In this document: positions 54,809-63,717 of the stretch, piece by piece
How positions within the stretch are numbered: the stretch's first letter is position 1
Layout of the letters: each line of letters opens with the position of its first letter
Source: Planctomycetaceae bacterium
GTDB taxonomy: Bacteria; Planctomycetota; Planctomycetia; Planctomycetales; Planctomycetaceae
DNA length: 64,000 nucleotides
NCBI GenBank assembly: GCA_041398785.1
Contig: JAWKUA010000005.1
Location: 302,731-366,730 of the forward strand
Direction of reading: 5' to 3'
Position numbers and translations under genes: made by a program
Notes under the pieces: generated by a model
Databases searched by the model: none
What the model was told of the DNA's origin: nothing
What the model saw: the letters and a program-made list of their open reading frames with translations, nothing else

Positions 54809-57055
54809 ATGTCAAAAACCACGCTCAAAGCCATTCCCGTGCGAGGCGCACGAGCCCGTCGCGACGCTCCCCGGGTGTGGCCCGGAGCACCTCATCCGCT
54901 TGGAGCCACCTGGGACGGCCAGGGCGTCAATTTTGCGATTTTCTCTGAAAATGCCGAACGCATTGAATTGTGTCTGTTCGACGACGCCACCGACAAGCAG
55001 GAATCCGTTCGTCTGGACCTGACGGAACAGACCGATCTGGTCTGGCACGGCTATGTTCCGGGCCTGAAACCCGGACAGCTGTACGGGTACCGCGTCCACG
55101 GCGAGTACAACCCCTACGTCGGCCATCGGTTCAACGGTCAGAAGATCGTGCTGGATCCCTACGCTCGCGCGGTTGGGCGGGGCATTCAATGGTCGGATTC
55201 GATGTTTGGCTACGACACCGAACGGGACGATCTGGTGCGCGACGACCGCGACAACGCCGCTTTCGCTCCGCTGGGAACCGTCATCAACTCCGCGTTTGAC
55301 TGGGAAGGCGACCGCCATCCGCGCACGCCGTGGCACAAGACACTGATCTACGAAGCTCATGTCAAGGGCTTCACGATGCGGCATCCGGGCGTCCCCGAAG
55401 AACTTCGCGGCACGTATTCCGGACTGTGTTCTCCGGCGGCAATCGATCACCTGAAGCAGCTCGGCGTTACCGCCATTGAACTCATGCCGGTTCATTACCA
55501 TGTTGACGACAGGCATCTGGTCACTGCCGGACTGGACAACTACTGGGGCTACAACACGCTGTCGTTTTTTGCTCCCGACACGCGGTACGCGTCGGCCATT
55601 CGTCCGGTGGAGGTCATCAACGAATTCCGAAATATGGTCCGTTGCCTGCACGCGGCGGACATCGAAGTCATTCTGGATGTCGTTTACAACCACACGGGAG
55701 AAGGCAACCATCTGGGCCCGACACTGTCTCTGCGCGGTATCGACAACGCATCGTATTATCGCATGATGCCCGGGAATGCCCGGTATTATCAGGACTTCAC
55801 CGGCTGCGGAAACACGCTGAACATGCAGTGTCCGCGTGTCCTGCAGTTGATCATGGACAGCCTGCGCTACTGGGTGCAGGAAATGCACGTCGACGGCTTC
55901 CGATTCGACCTGTGCAGTGCTCTGGCCCGCGAACTGCACGACGTCGACAAGCTGAGTGCCTTCTTCGACATCATCCTTCAGGATCCCGTGATTTCTCAGG
56001 TGAAGCTCATTGCGGAACCGTGGGATCTGGGCAGTGGCGGTTATCAGGTCGGCAACTTTCCTCACTTGTGGTCGGAATGGAACGGCAAGTACCGCGATAC
56101 GATCCGCCGGTTCTGGGCGGGCGACGGAGGCGCCGTCAACGAATTCGCGACACGGCTGACCGGCAGCAGCGACCTGTTTGAACACAACGGGCGACGGCCA
56201 TACGCCAGCATCAACTTCGTCACCGCCCACGACGGCTTCTGTCTGCGAGACCTCGTCAGCTATCACGATAAACGCAACCTTGCGAATCTGGAACAGAACC
56301 GCGACGGCGACAATCACAACAACAGTTGGAACTGTGGTGTTGAAGGGGAAACAGCCGACGCGGCCGTCGTGGCTCTGCGTAACCGCCAGCGAAAAAATTT
56401 CATGGCTACGCTGATGATGTCTCAGGGAGTCTCCATGCTGCGAGCCGGCGACGAACTCGGCCATACGCAGAACGGAAACAACAACGCCTATTGCCAGGAC
56501 AACGAAATCAGTTGGCTGAACTGGGACCTGAACGAAGAGCAGCAGGACTTCCTGCAGTTCTGCCGCGATGTCGTCAAACTCTGGCAGGACCAGCCGGTCC
56601 TGAAGCGGCGGAACTTCTTTCAGGGACGTCGCATCCGCGGGGCCGGAGTCAAGGATATTGCCTGGCTGCTGCCCGAAGGCGGGGAGGTCACCGACCGCGT
56701 CTGGAGTTCCCGCGCGGTGCATTCGCTGGGAGTGCGGCTGAACGGGGAATCCATGGACGAAGTCGATGAACGCGGCGAACAGATTGTGGGTGATACGCTG
56801 CTGATGCTGCTGAATCCTCAGCACGACGACGTCGCCTTCGTGCTTCCCAAACACAAACCGTCCGAACGCTGGGTTCCCCTGTTTGACACCGGTTGCCAGA
56901 TCGACAGCTCGCGCGGCTGGGCACAGGGCGAAAGGTATCACCTGGTATCGCACAGCATGGCAACCTTCATCCTGAAATCGGGCTGGCCGGCGATTCGCGC
57001 GGAGCTGCATCCTTCTCATAAGGTCATCCCCGGCAAGGTTCATCGTCGAATGTAA
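54809..57055 (+). CDS. glgX: Glycogen debranching enzyme GlgX
   Basis: The 748-residue GH13 enzyme hydrolyses alpha-1,6 branches of glycogen limit dextrins in the cytoplasm. An N-terminal CBM48 domain (GVNFAIFSENAERIELCLFDD) precedes the barrel: FRNMVRCLHAADIEVILDVVYNHTGEGNH, the nucleophile Asp in DGFRFDLCSALA (about 367), acid/base Glu in LIAEPWDLG (about 402) and the third Asp in FVTAHDGFCLRD (about 475). LWSEWNGKYRDTIRRFW and NNAYCQDNEISWLNWDL are GlgX-specific. GGAGGT lies 8 bases before the ATG, one of the best ribosome binding sites in the window. No other glycogen genes are nearby. Confidence 0.97.
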   Translation: MSKTTLKAIPVRGARARRDAPRVWPGAPHPLGATWDGQGVNFAIFSENAERIELCLFDDATDKQESVRLDLTEQTDLVWHGYVPGLKPGQLYGYRVHGEYNPYVGHRFNGQKIVLDPYARAVGRGIQWSDSMFGYDTERDDLVRDDRDNAAFAPLGTVINSAFDWEGDRHPRTPWHKTLIYEAHVKGFTMRHPGVPEELRGTYSGLCSPAAIDHLKQLGVTAIELMPVHYHVDDRHLVTAGLDNYWGYNTLSFFAPDTRYASAIRPVEVINEFRNMVRCLHAADIEVILDVVYNHTGEGNHLGPTLSLRGIDNASYYRMMPGNARYYQDFTGCGNTLNMQCPRVLQLIMDSLRYWVQEMHVDGFRFDLCSALARELHDVDKLSAFFDIILQDPVISQVKLIAEPWDLGSGGYQVGNFPHLWSEWNGKYRDTIRRFWAGDGGAVNEFATRLTGSSDLFEHNGRRPYASINFVTAHDGFCLRDLVSYHDKRNLANLEQNRDGDNHNNSWNCGVEGETADAAVVALRNRQRKNFMATLMMSQGVSMLRAGDELGHTQNGNNNAYCQDNEISWLNWDLNEEQQDFLQFCRDVVKLWQDQPVLKRRNFFQGRRIRGAGVKDIAWLLPEGGEVTDRVWSSRAVHSLGVRLNGESMDEVDERGEQIVGDTLLMLLNPQHDDVAFVLPKHKPSERWVPLFDTGCQIDSSRGWAQGERYHLVSHSMATFILKSGWPAIRAELHPSHKVIPGKVHRRM

Positions 57056-57090
57056 GACACCCGGCAGAAGTGAAAACCCAGTGCAGGTTA

Positions 57091-57177
57091 GGGGCGGCTC
57101 CCGCCGAGCCGCTGCCGCTCGGAGATATGCTGGCACACGCGGCTCGCCAGGAGCCGTCGCTCCCAAATGTTCGATCG
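57091..57177. repeat. GGCTCCCGCC-type inverted repeat, copy 1
   Basis: Arms 57096-57112 and 57139-57155 pair at 15 of 17 positions. The core GGCTCCCGCCGAGCCGCTGCC and the later GGCACACGCGGC match the element at 60775-60861. Confidence 0.75.
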
Positions 57178-57317
57178 CCCCGTGTACCACGTCTTCGCAG
57201 AAGCTGTGCGGCGCAGCCGTCGGAAGGCGTTGTGAGACGTCGTGACTCCACCGAACGTTGCGGTTCGAAATGGCCGTCCACAGATTTCACAGATTCACAC
57301 AGATGGTACCAACAGGT

Positions 57318-57389
57318 GGGCGAGGCTCCTGCCGATTCCCGTGCGCCCAACCACTCGCGACACGGCAGCGGCTCCGCGGAAGCCTCGCC
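57318..57389. repeat. GAGGCTCC-type inverted repeat, copy 2
   Basis: GGCGAGGCT (57319-57327) pairs exactly with AGCCTCGCC (57381-57389). The start GGGCGAGGCTCCTGCCGA matches the other copies; the interior differs. Confidence 0.65.
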
Positions 57390-57868
57390 ATGCCGGGGCT
57401 TGGGCCAGAAACTCGCCGTTTGGCCGATTGCTCACGTCACCGGCTAACGTTTTGTCGGCCCGCCGGGCCTGGCTGGCATCTGGATCACCGCCCCATGTCA
57501 CGGATGAGCCGTCTTTTTCCGACAGTTGAACTGCTAAACTGAATGTCGCAAGAGTGCTCGACAGCAGGTGGCCTCGCTCGATGCCGGCCCCGCCCGATGG
57601 CGACGTCGTACAGGATGTGCGTTGTGGAGTTGGCGTTGGGTTGTTTGATCTTGAATTGATGATGGATGTGTTTCGCCTTTGGCTGCGGGGTGAACGGCGA
57701 CACCTTTGCCTTTTGATGCAGGGAAAACGAACATCGTCTGCTCGCGGCTGACGAAATGTTGGAAAGCAGGGTCGGAGAATCGCTGGAATCTGCATCGCCT
57801 TTCACTGTCTGCACCAGACGTTGGAAGCGCCAAACCCGGGCGGCGCCTGCTGGTTGCTTTGGGCAGTT

Positions 57869-58204
57869 TTACTTCCGCCGCGGGCGCACCAGCCATGCGA
57901 TGCCGCCGGCGACGATCAGCAGCGGCAGCAGAAACTTCATCCGTGGAAGGAAGGCAGCAAACAGGACGATGCCGACGATGGTCCACGGTGAAAACTTCGC
58001 CCAGGCGGCCGGCCGATTGCGGGACGGCATGGCCAGCCAGAACGCTCCCAGCAGCAATCCGACTCGAATCAGAAGTGCCTGAAGACCTTCCTTTTCGGGG
58101 ACAAACGCCGCTGCGAGTGCTCCGATCAGACAGCCGGCGGACAGCAGTCCCACGTACACTCGCTTCTGGCGCAGCTCATCGGCCAGCGGCGTCTTATCGT
58201 TCAC
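57869..58204 (-). CDS. Small membrane protein
   Basis: The 111-residue protein has hydrophobic segments at about 17-34 (VGLLSAGCLIGALAAAFV), 42-60 (LLIRVGLLLGAFWLAM) and a tight pair at about 73-106 (WTIVGIVLFAAFLPRMKFLLPLLIVAGGIAWLV), giving three or four spans. Its C-terminus is basic (RPRRK). The start overlaps the stop of the upstream gene by 4 bases (ATGA). I do not recognise a family. It is likely made together with its partner. Confidence 0.75.
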   Translation of the reverse strand: MNDKTPLADELRQKRVYVGLLSAGCLIGALAAAFVPEKEGLQALLIRVGLLLGAFWLAMPSRNRPAAWAKFSPWTIVGIVLFAAFLPRMKFLLPLLIVAGGIAWLVRPRRK

Positions 58205-58650
58205 GGTGCCGTCCCGTCGTCGTCTGAGTCCCTGTCTGAATCGTCATCTGCAACGGGGCGGCGTGGTCGTTCCGAAAACCCGATGTCACGGTCGCGGCCG
58301 ATTCCGAACCAGAAGCCGAAGACCGCTCCGACCGCCAGCATGATCTGAGTCACTCGCTTCAATTGATGCAGATGAGTGACAAAGTAGGAGAAACTTTCAT
58401 CAGCCGGAAACGGGTCGGATTTCCACTCGATGACGACACCGAGCGCGAAGGCAACGACGGCGCAGACGACTCCCAGCGGAATCGAACGACCGCCGGAAAG
58501 CCAGCCGCACGCGATTCCCACGGCTGCTCCGGGCAGTGCCAGAGCGTAGAGTCCCTGCTGTGCCAGCACAAAGAACAGCATGAATCCGATGGCTGCTCCG
58601 ACAGCGGATCCCAGGATGCCGAACGCGATATTTGCCTTTCTCGCCGCCAT
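58201..58650 (-). CDS. Small membrane protein with acidic tail
   Basis: The 149-residue protein has four hydrophobic segments: about 6-29 (ANIAFGILGSAVGAAIGFMLFFVL), 34-50 (LYALALPGAAVGIACGW), 57-73 (IPLGVVCAVVAFALGVV) and 104-118. The glycine-rich first helices are reminiscent of small pore-like or glycine-zipper proteins. The C-terminal tail is very acidic (ADDDSDRDSDDD). It is the first gene of a two-gene unit. Family not recognised. Confidence 0.75.
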   Translation of the reverse strand: MAARKANIAFGILGSAVGAAIGFMLFFVLAQQGLYALALPGAAVGIACGWLSGGRSIPLGVVCAVVAFALGVVIEWKSDPFPADESFSYFVTHLHQLKRVTQIMLAVGAVFGFWFGIGRDRDIGFSERPRRPVADDDSDRDSDDDGTAP

Positions 58651-58791
58651 GAAGTTCTCCCGCGGTGGATTCTCGAACCGGTCTCGTGGTCTGACCGTCG
58701 AGACCCGAAGAATAGCATGACTTGTCTGTCAGGCACGGAAATCCGCCGAATTCAGCACGATTGGGATGCACCGGCGGGACTTGCAGCGAAG

Positions 58792-60591
58792 CTATTCCAT
58801 CGCGGCTTCGATCAGGCCCAGCAGTCCGTCATTCAGCAGTGTCATTTCCCGCGGCTTCAGCGGGTAGTGACCCATCAGCAGGGACTGGACGTACAGCATT
58901 TCGACGGCACGTTTCAGCAATTCGCGGTTCCTGAGTTGCGACAGCCGGCCGATGAGCGGGTTGCGGAAATTCAGGCACAGCAGCGCCTGAGCATGATTCG
59001 TCTGAGACTGAGAAATGTTGTCCAGCAGGCCGGACCACAGATCGTCGGCACCTTCCTTCGACTGTTCCACGGACCGCAGAAAGCTCGCTTCGTCATTCAC
59101 GGTGTAAAGGGCCGGCAAGCTGTCCGGACGAAATCGGCGAATATCGACGGAACACTGAAACGGCTGCAGAACAACGTTTGCCAGTTTGATGAAGTCGAAG
59201 ATGGATTCCCGTTCGTCCAGCGTCAGATCTTCAAATTCCTGCGCAAGTTCTGAGACATCGACGAGTTCGACGGAGACCTCCGGATGCAGCGCCGCCAGTT
59301 TTTCCAGCAGCTCGGCGTCGTAGGTATAGGCGGCGTCGATGATGCACAGCTTCTGAGCGGCCGTGACGGATGAAATCTGCCGGAACTGATCCCGGGATCG
59401 CACGTACCGAATTCCGGAATGCTGACGGCGATAGTCGCCAAGCGCCATTTCGCCCAGTGACGTCTCGAACGGCAGCCAGTCAATGAACAGTTCAAAGAAC
59501 TCATCGTCATCAACGGCCAGGGCTTTGATCGGAAGATGATGCAGTGCGATGATTGAATTCAGCCGGTCACGATCGTGATCCGCCAGCCGCATCAGGTAGC
59601 GTTTCAGGCATGTTCCCAGTTCCGAACGAGCGATTTCCAGAGTTTCGTCTTCGTAGAATCCTTCGCGGTTGGCGGTCGGCCGGAGTCCGGTGGTGTTGAC
59701 AACGCACTTGACGAAGAAGGCCCAGTCGGGAAGCAGGTTGTCGACGGTCTCCGACAGCAGCATGTTTTTCAGATACACGCGATGACCGCGTTTCGACTGC
59801 AGCCGCGACGTATGCGGCAGGATGAAGGCGACGCCCTGCACTCCTCCGGTGTCGGACCGCAGCGGCACGGCGTCCAGGAATTGCTGGTCGAGGACGTTTT
59901 GCCCGTATTCCAGTAAGTCATCGCGTTGCAGTGCGTCGCCTGCGGTACCCGGTTTCCAGGGCGGCGATTCGTGAATTCGTTCACGCTGATTTCCGCAGAT
60001 CACCTGAATGTCGACGGGAAGATGGCGGCCGAAGTGGCGCGCCATTTTTCGAACGAAGTCCGCCTCAAGAAACTCGTGGCAGCCCGGCTTCGCTCGAAGA
60101 TAAACCTGAGTGCCCGGTTCGACGGTGTGGTCCAGCGTGCGCACGGAGTACGTTCCGTCGGCGCGGCCCTTCCATTCCAGCGTGGGCTGACCATCGCGAA
60201 CCGACCGAGTGATGACGACGATTTCTTCACAGACAACAAAGCCGGACAACAGCCCGATGCCGAACTGCCCGATGAAATCTTCGCGGCGGAAGTCCCGTTT
60301 TGACGACTTGCCGATCGTCGCCAGAAACTGATGCACCTCCTGCTCCGTCAGCCCGATCCCGTTGTCGGTGACGATCAGCGTGGGAGGCTGTCCGACCTGT
60401 GCCGGGCGGATGATTTCCAGTCGAATCTGATCGTCGCGAAACGTCGGATCATTCATCCGCCGCGCGGTCAGCGCATCGACGGCGTTCTGCATCAGTTCAC
60501 GAATGTAAACCTGCGGCCCGCTGTACAGGTGGTCGGACAACAGGTCGATGATGCCTCGCAGGTCGACCTGAAAATGCTGTTCGGAATTCAT
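58792..60591 (-). CDS. HSP90 family protein (divergent HtpG-like chaperone)
   Basis: From ATG 60591 the 599-residue protein has the GHKL ATP-binding domain: IIDLLSDHLYSGPQVYIRELMQNAVDAL (with the NAVDA motif), IVTDNGIGLTEQEV, FLATIGKSSKRDF and GQFGIGLLSGF. The middle domain includes VYLKNMLLSETVDNLLPDWAFFVKCVVNTTGLRPTANREGF, which corresponds to HtpG LPLNVSREI regions but diverges. The C-terminus is shorter and only partly like canonical HtpG. The 599 residues compare with about 620 in E. coli. These non-canonical HSP90 proteins are known in several bacterial groups. An open frame extends 81 bases further, but the start chosen begins the homology. ATP-dependent chaperone action is likely; clients unknown. 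Confidence 0.93.
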   Translation of the reverse strand: MNSEQHFQVDLRGIIDLLSDHLYSGPQVYIRELMQNAVDALTARRMNDPTFRDDQIRLEIIRPAQVGQPPTLIVTDNGIGLTEQEVHQFLATIGKSSKRDFRREDFIGQFGIGLLSGFVVCEEIVVITRSVRDGQPTLEWKGRADGTYSVRTLDHTVEPGTQVYLRAKPGCHEFLEADFVRKMARHFGRHLPVDIQVICGNQRERIHESPPWKPGTAGDALQRDDLLEYGQNVLDQQFLDAVPLRSDTGGVQGVAFILPHTSRLQSKRGHRVYLKNMLLSETVDNLLPDWAFFVKCVVNTTGLRPTANREGFYEDETLEIARSELGTCLKRYLMRLADHDRDRLNSIIALHHLPIKALAVDDDEFFELFIDWLPFETSLGEMALGDYRRQHSGIRYVRSRDQFRQISSVTAAQKLCIIDAAYTYDAELLEKLAALHPEVSVELVDVSELAQEFEDLTLDERESIFDFIKLANVVLQPFQCSVDIRRFRPDSLPALYTVNDEASFLRSVEQSKEGADDLWSGLLDNISQSQTNHAQALLCLNFRNPLIGRLSQLRNRELLKRAVEMLYVQSLLMGHYPLKPREMTLLNDGLLGLIEAAME

Positions 60592-60774
60592 CGAGGCAAG
60601 ATATCTTCGGCGTCGGAATTCGTCGACCGGTGCGGCGACGTCAAAATTTCCATGCCGAACAGCGACTTTCATTCAGTGAGTCGATACGATTTCAGAACGC
60701 GAACGGAGCCAGGGCACGCCTTCCGGCTTGTGCTTCGTCAGCCGAACATTGATGGATCGCACGAGTTCGAGAAT

Positions 60775-60861
60775 CGGGAGGGCGAGGCTCCCGCCGAGCC
60801 GCTGCCACATCGGACGGGTTACGGCACACGCGGCCTGGCGGGAGCCTGGCTCTATCGAACG
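60775..60861. repeat. GGCTCCCGCC-type inverted repeat, copy 3
   Basis: GGCTCCCGCC (60786-60795) pairs exactly with GGCGGGAGCC (60837-60846). The leading 28 bases match the segment inside the DUF4175-like gene, and the core and GGCACACGCGGC match copy 1. Confidence 0.75.
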
Positions 60862-61005
60862 TCGGTCATATTTGTGCATCCATCGAATCACGACTGACAG
60901 GCCACTTGTGGCATGATGAAGCAGGAACAACACCGCCAGCCGTCGCGGCCAGCTAATCCCGCCTGAAAATTTCCAGCCCCATTCCCGGTATCGCCGAGGT
61001 GTTCG

Positions 61006-62103
61006 TTGCCAACCGTCCCGCGACTTCAATTGCGTTTCGCCGCCGTGCTGATGGTCCTGCTGTTGCCTGCGGGATTCTCCGGGAATCCACGCTGCGCTTG
61101 TGTGCTTGCCGATGATCACGACGCAGCAAACGGCGGCGCCGCCGCTGCCACAGCCGAATCGGAAATGAAGCCCTACGCGCAGGTCATCGAACAGACGGAC
61201 GTTGTAATCGACATGGTGCCGATTCCCGGTGGCACATTCACGATGGGCAGCCCCGAAGGCGAAGAAGGACGAAAGGACGACGAAGGTCCGCAACACACTG
61301 TTCGCGTCGATCCGTTCTGGATGGCGAAGCATGAGATCACCTGGAACCAGTACGAAATCTGGGGCGAAAAGATCGACATCGCCCGACGGCAGATTTTCGG
61401 ACTGAAGCCCACCGAACTGGATGACCGGGCCGACGTCGTCACCCGGCCGACTCCGCCGTACACCGACATGAGTTTCGGGATGGGGAAGCTGCAGAATCCC
61501 GCGATCTGCATGACTCAGCACGCCGCCCGCACGTACTGCAAATGGCTGAGTGCCAAGACGGGGCACTACTATCGTCTTCCGACCGAAGCCGAATGGGAAT
61601 ACGCCTGCCGCGCGGGCACGTCCACGGCATACTCGTTCGGGGACGACCCGGAGGCTCTGGACGAATACGCGTGGTTCGCCGGCAACAGCAACGAAACGTA
61701 CCACGAAGTCGCCACAAAGAAGCCGAATCCGTGGGGGCTTTACGATATGCACGGCAGCGTCGCTGAGTGGGTGCTTGACCAATACGTTCCGGCGTTTTAC
61801 GGTCAGCAGCCTGCGGACGTCAGTAATCCCCTGGCGATACCCGTCACGCTGTACCCGCGAGTCGTGCGGGGCGGAGGCTGGGACGACCAGCCTGACATGC
61901 TGCGAAGTGCCGCGCGGGAAGGTTCCGACGAAAGCTGGAAGGAACAGGATCCTCAGACCCCCAAGAGCATCTGGTACCATACGGATGCGCTGGGCGTCGG
62001 TTTTCGAGTCGTCCGGCCGCTGGTCGAACCGTCCGACGAAGAAAAGGCGGCAAAGTGGGACAAGACTGATCCCGTTCAGTTGGATCCCGACAATGAATCG
62101 TGA
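61006..62103 (+). CDS. SUMF1/EgtB/PvdO-fold exported protein (formylglycine-generating enzyme-like)
   Basis: The 365-residue protein starts at TTG (GAGGTG 5 bases before) with a signal peptide (FAAVLMVLLLPAGFSG). The fold is shown by VPIPGGTFTMGSPEGEEGRKDDEGPQHTVRVDPFWMAKHEITWNQYE, ICMTQHAARTYCKWLSAKTGHYYRLPTEAEWEYACRAGT, NPWGLYDMHGSVAEWVLDQY and VVRGGGWDDQPDMLRSAAR. True formylglycine-generating enzymes have active-site cysteines in the last part; here VVRGGGWDDQ lacks them, so it is unlikely to activate sulfatases. It may bind sugars or be a non-catalytic or other-iron-type member. The downstream Gfo/Idh/MocA gene is 226 bases away. An alternative ATG is at 61051. Confidence 0.88.
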   Translation: MPTVPRLQLRFAAVLMVLLLPAGFSGNPRCACVLADDHDAANGGAAAATAESEMKPYAQVIEQTDVVIDMVPIPGGTFTMGSPEGEEGRKDDEGPQHTVRVDPFWMAKHEITWNQYEIWGEKIDIARRQIFGLKPTELDDRADVVTRPTPPYTDMSFGMGKLQNPAICMTQHAARTYCKWLSAKTGHYYRLPTEAEWEYACRAGTSTAYSFGDDPEALDEYAWFAGNSNETYHEVATKKPNPWGLYDMHGSVAEWVLDQYVPAFYGQQPADVSNPLAIPVTLYPRVVRGGGWDDQPDMLRSAAREGSDESWKEQDPQTPKSIWYHTDALGVGFRVVRPLVEPSDEEKAAKWDKTDPVQLDPDNES

Positions 62104-62328
62104 CGCAATTAACCGTGACACCTACCGTGAAACAGAAGACGTGAACCACGCAACTGTGAACCAACGGAGTTCTGCATGCGGACAGGATGACCGCCGAAAG
62201 TACCGCCGATGTGTTGAATGACCGGCCGCCAGGGCTCATGCCGCGGCAGCCGGTCGTCGGACATCACTTCCCGTTTATCACCACCATCCTCGTCCTCCGA
62301 CGATTTTCCACTCAGGAGCACCGTTTCC

Positions 62329-63717
62329 ATGACCACGTCCCGACCAACTCGTTCATCTTCATCCCGCCGCAGTTTCCTGACAACGGCCGGAAGTGCCGCC
62401 GCTGCGGGGACTCTGCTGACCAAAGCCGCACCCGGCGCGTTTGCCGCCGAAGACAACAACCTGCAACTGGCGCTGGTCGGATGCGGAGGTCGCGGCACAG
62501 GAGCGGCGTCAAACGCATTGACCGTCGACAACGGACCGCTGAAGCTGGTGGCCATGGCGGACGTGTTCGACAAGAACCTGGAAAACAGCCTGGGCAATAT
62601 CGACAAGGAATTTGGTCCGAAAGGAACGGTTGATGTTCCCGAAGACCGCCGCTTCATCGGGTTCGAAGCCTACAAGCAGGCCATGGACTGCCTGAATCCC
62701 GGCGACATTGTGATTCTCACGACGCCGCCCGCGTTTCGCTGGGTCCATTTCACCTACGCGATTGAAAAAGGTCTGAACGTCTTCATGGAAAAGCCGGTGA
62801 CGGTCGACGGCCCCGGCACCCTTCGAATGCTGGAACTGAACAAGAAGGCGAAGGAAAAGAACCTGAAAGTTGCCGTCGGCCTGATGTGCCGCCACTGCGA
62901 AGCTCGCCGTGAACTGTTTGATCGAATCCAGGACGGCGCGATCGGCGACATTACGATGATGCGAGCTTACCGCACAGCCGGACCAACCGGGTCGGCCGCA
63001 TGTCCGCCCATGCCCGCCACGGAAAAGAGCGAGCTGCAGTACCAAATCAAGAACTTCCACGGTTTCCTGTGGCTCAGCGGCGGAGCTGTCAGTGACTTCC
63101 TGATTCACAACATCGATGAATCGTGCTGGATGAAGGATGCCTGGCCGGTGGAAGCGAAGGCTCTGGGCGGTCGCCACTACCGCGGCGACATGGTGGACCA
63201 GAACTTCGACGTCTATTCCATCGAATACACGTTCGGCGATGGTACCAAGCTGCTGGTGGGCGGACGAACCATGCCGGGCTGCCACTCGGAATTCGCCAGT
63301 TTTGCTCACGGCACCAAAGGGCTGGCGGTCATCTCCTCGGCGGCGCACTGGCCGTCGCGAGCCCGCATTTACCGCGGGCACAACGAAGACAAGAACAACC
63401 TGGTCTGGGAATTTCCGCAGCCCGAAAAGAACAACCCGTATGTTGACGAATGGAAGCACCTGATTGCCGCGATTCGCGATGACCAGGAATACAACGAAGC
63501 CGATCGCGGCGTGATGGCCAGCGTGGTGACGTCAATGGGACGCATGGCGGCCCATACGGGACAGATCATTACGCTCGATCAAATGATGAACTGCGAACAT
63601 GAATTCGCTCCCGGCATCGACAAGCTGACGCTGGATTCGCCGTCGCCTGTTCCATCGAAGGACGGCAAGTTCCCGATTCCGTATCCGGGTCTGGTCAAGA
63701 ACCGCGAATACGCGTAG
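62329..63717 (+). CDS. Tat-exported Gfo/Idh/MocA family oxidoreductase
   Basis: The 462-residue protein has a Tat signal (SSRRSFLTTAGSAAAAGTLL) and the Rossmann start LQLALVGCGGRGTGAASNAL. The EKP motif is FMEKPVTVDG, and the substrate side includes GLMCRHCEARRELFDRIQDGAIG, WLSGGAVSDFLIHNIDESCWMKDAWP (His) and RGVMASVVTSMGRMAAHTGQ. AGGAG lies 8 bases before the ATG. It differs from the oxidoreductase at 43757-45115 and represents another subgroup common in planctomycetes. It probably oxidises a sugar derivative in the periplasm. The SUMF1-fold gene lies upstream on the same strand. Confidence 0.94.
   Translation: MTTSRPTRSSSSRRSFLTTAGSAAAAGTLLTKAAPGAFAAEDNNLQLALVGCGGRGTGAASNALTVDNGPLKLVAMADVFDKNLENSLGNIDKEFGPKGTVDVPEDRRFIGFEAYKQAMDCLNPGDIVILTTPPAFRWVHFTYAIEKGLNVFMEKPVTVDGPGTLRMLELNKKAKEKNLKVAVGLMCRHCEARRELFDRIQDGAIGDITMMRAYRTAGPTGSAACPPMPATEKSELQYQIKNFHGFLWLSGGAVSDFLIHNIDESCWMKDAWPVEAKALGGRHYRGDMVDQNFDVYSIEYTFGDGTKLLVGGRTMPGCHSEFASFAHGTKGLAVISSAAHWPSRARIYRGHNEDKNNLVWEFPQPEKNNPYVDEWKHLIAAIRDDQEYNEADRGVMASVVTSMGRMAAHTGQIITLDQMMNCEHEFAPGIDKLTLDSPSPVPSKDGKFPIPYPGLVKNREYA

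Larger units (their letters stand above)
57056..57868. other. Repeat-bearing intergenic region
   Basis: About 810 bases between the convergent glgX and small membrane protein genes. It contains two copies of the GAGGCTCC-type inverted repeat (57091-57177 and 57318-57389). The frames here change from strand to strand and look non-coding. Confidence 0.6.

Noticed and set aside
54812..57190. A 792-codon open frame on the minus strand opposite glgX
   Set aside because: It mirrors glgX in the complementary codon register and has no family features. High GC at third positions keeps the opposite strand open.
60673..62121. A 482-codon minus-strand frame opposite the SUMF1-fold gene
   Set aside because: The plus strand encodes a clear SUMF1-fold protein with signal peptide. 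The minus frame has no motif.
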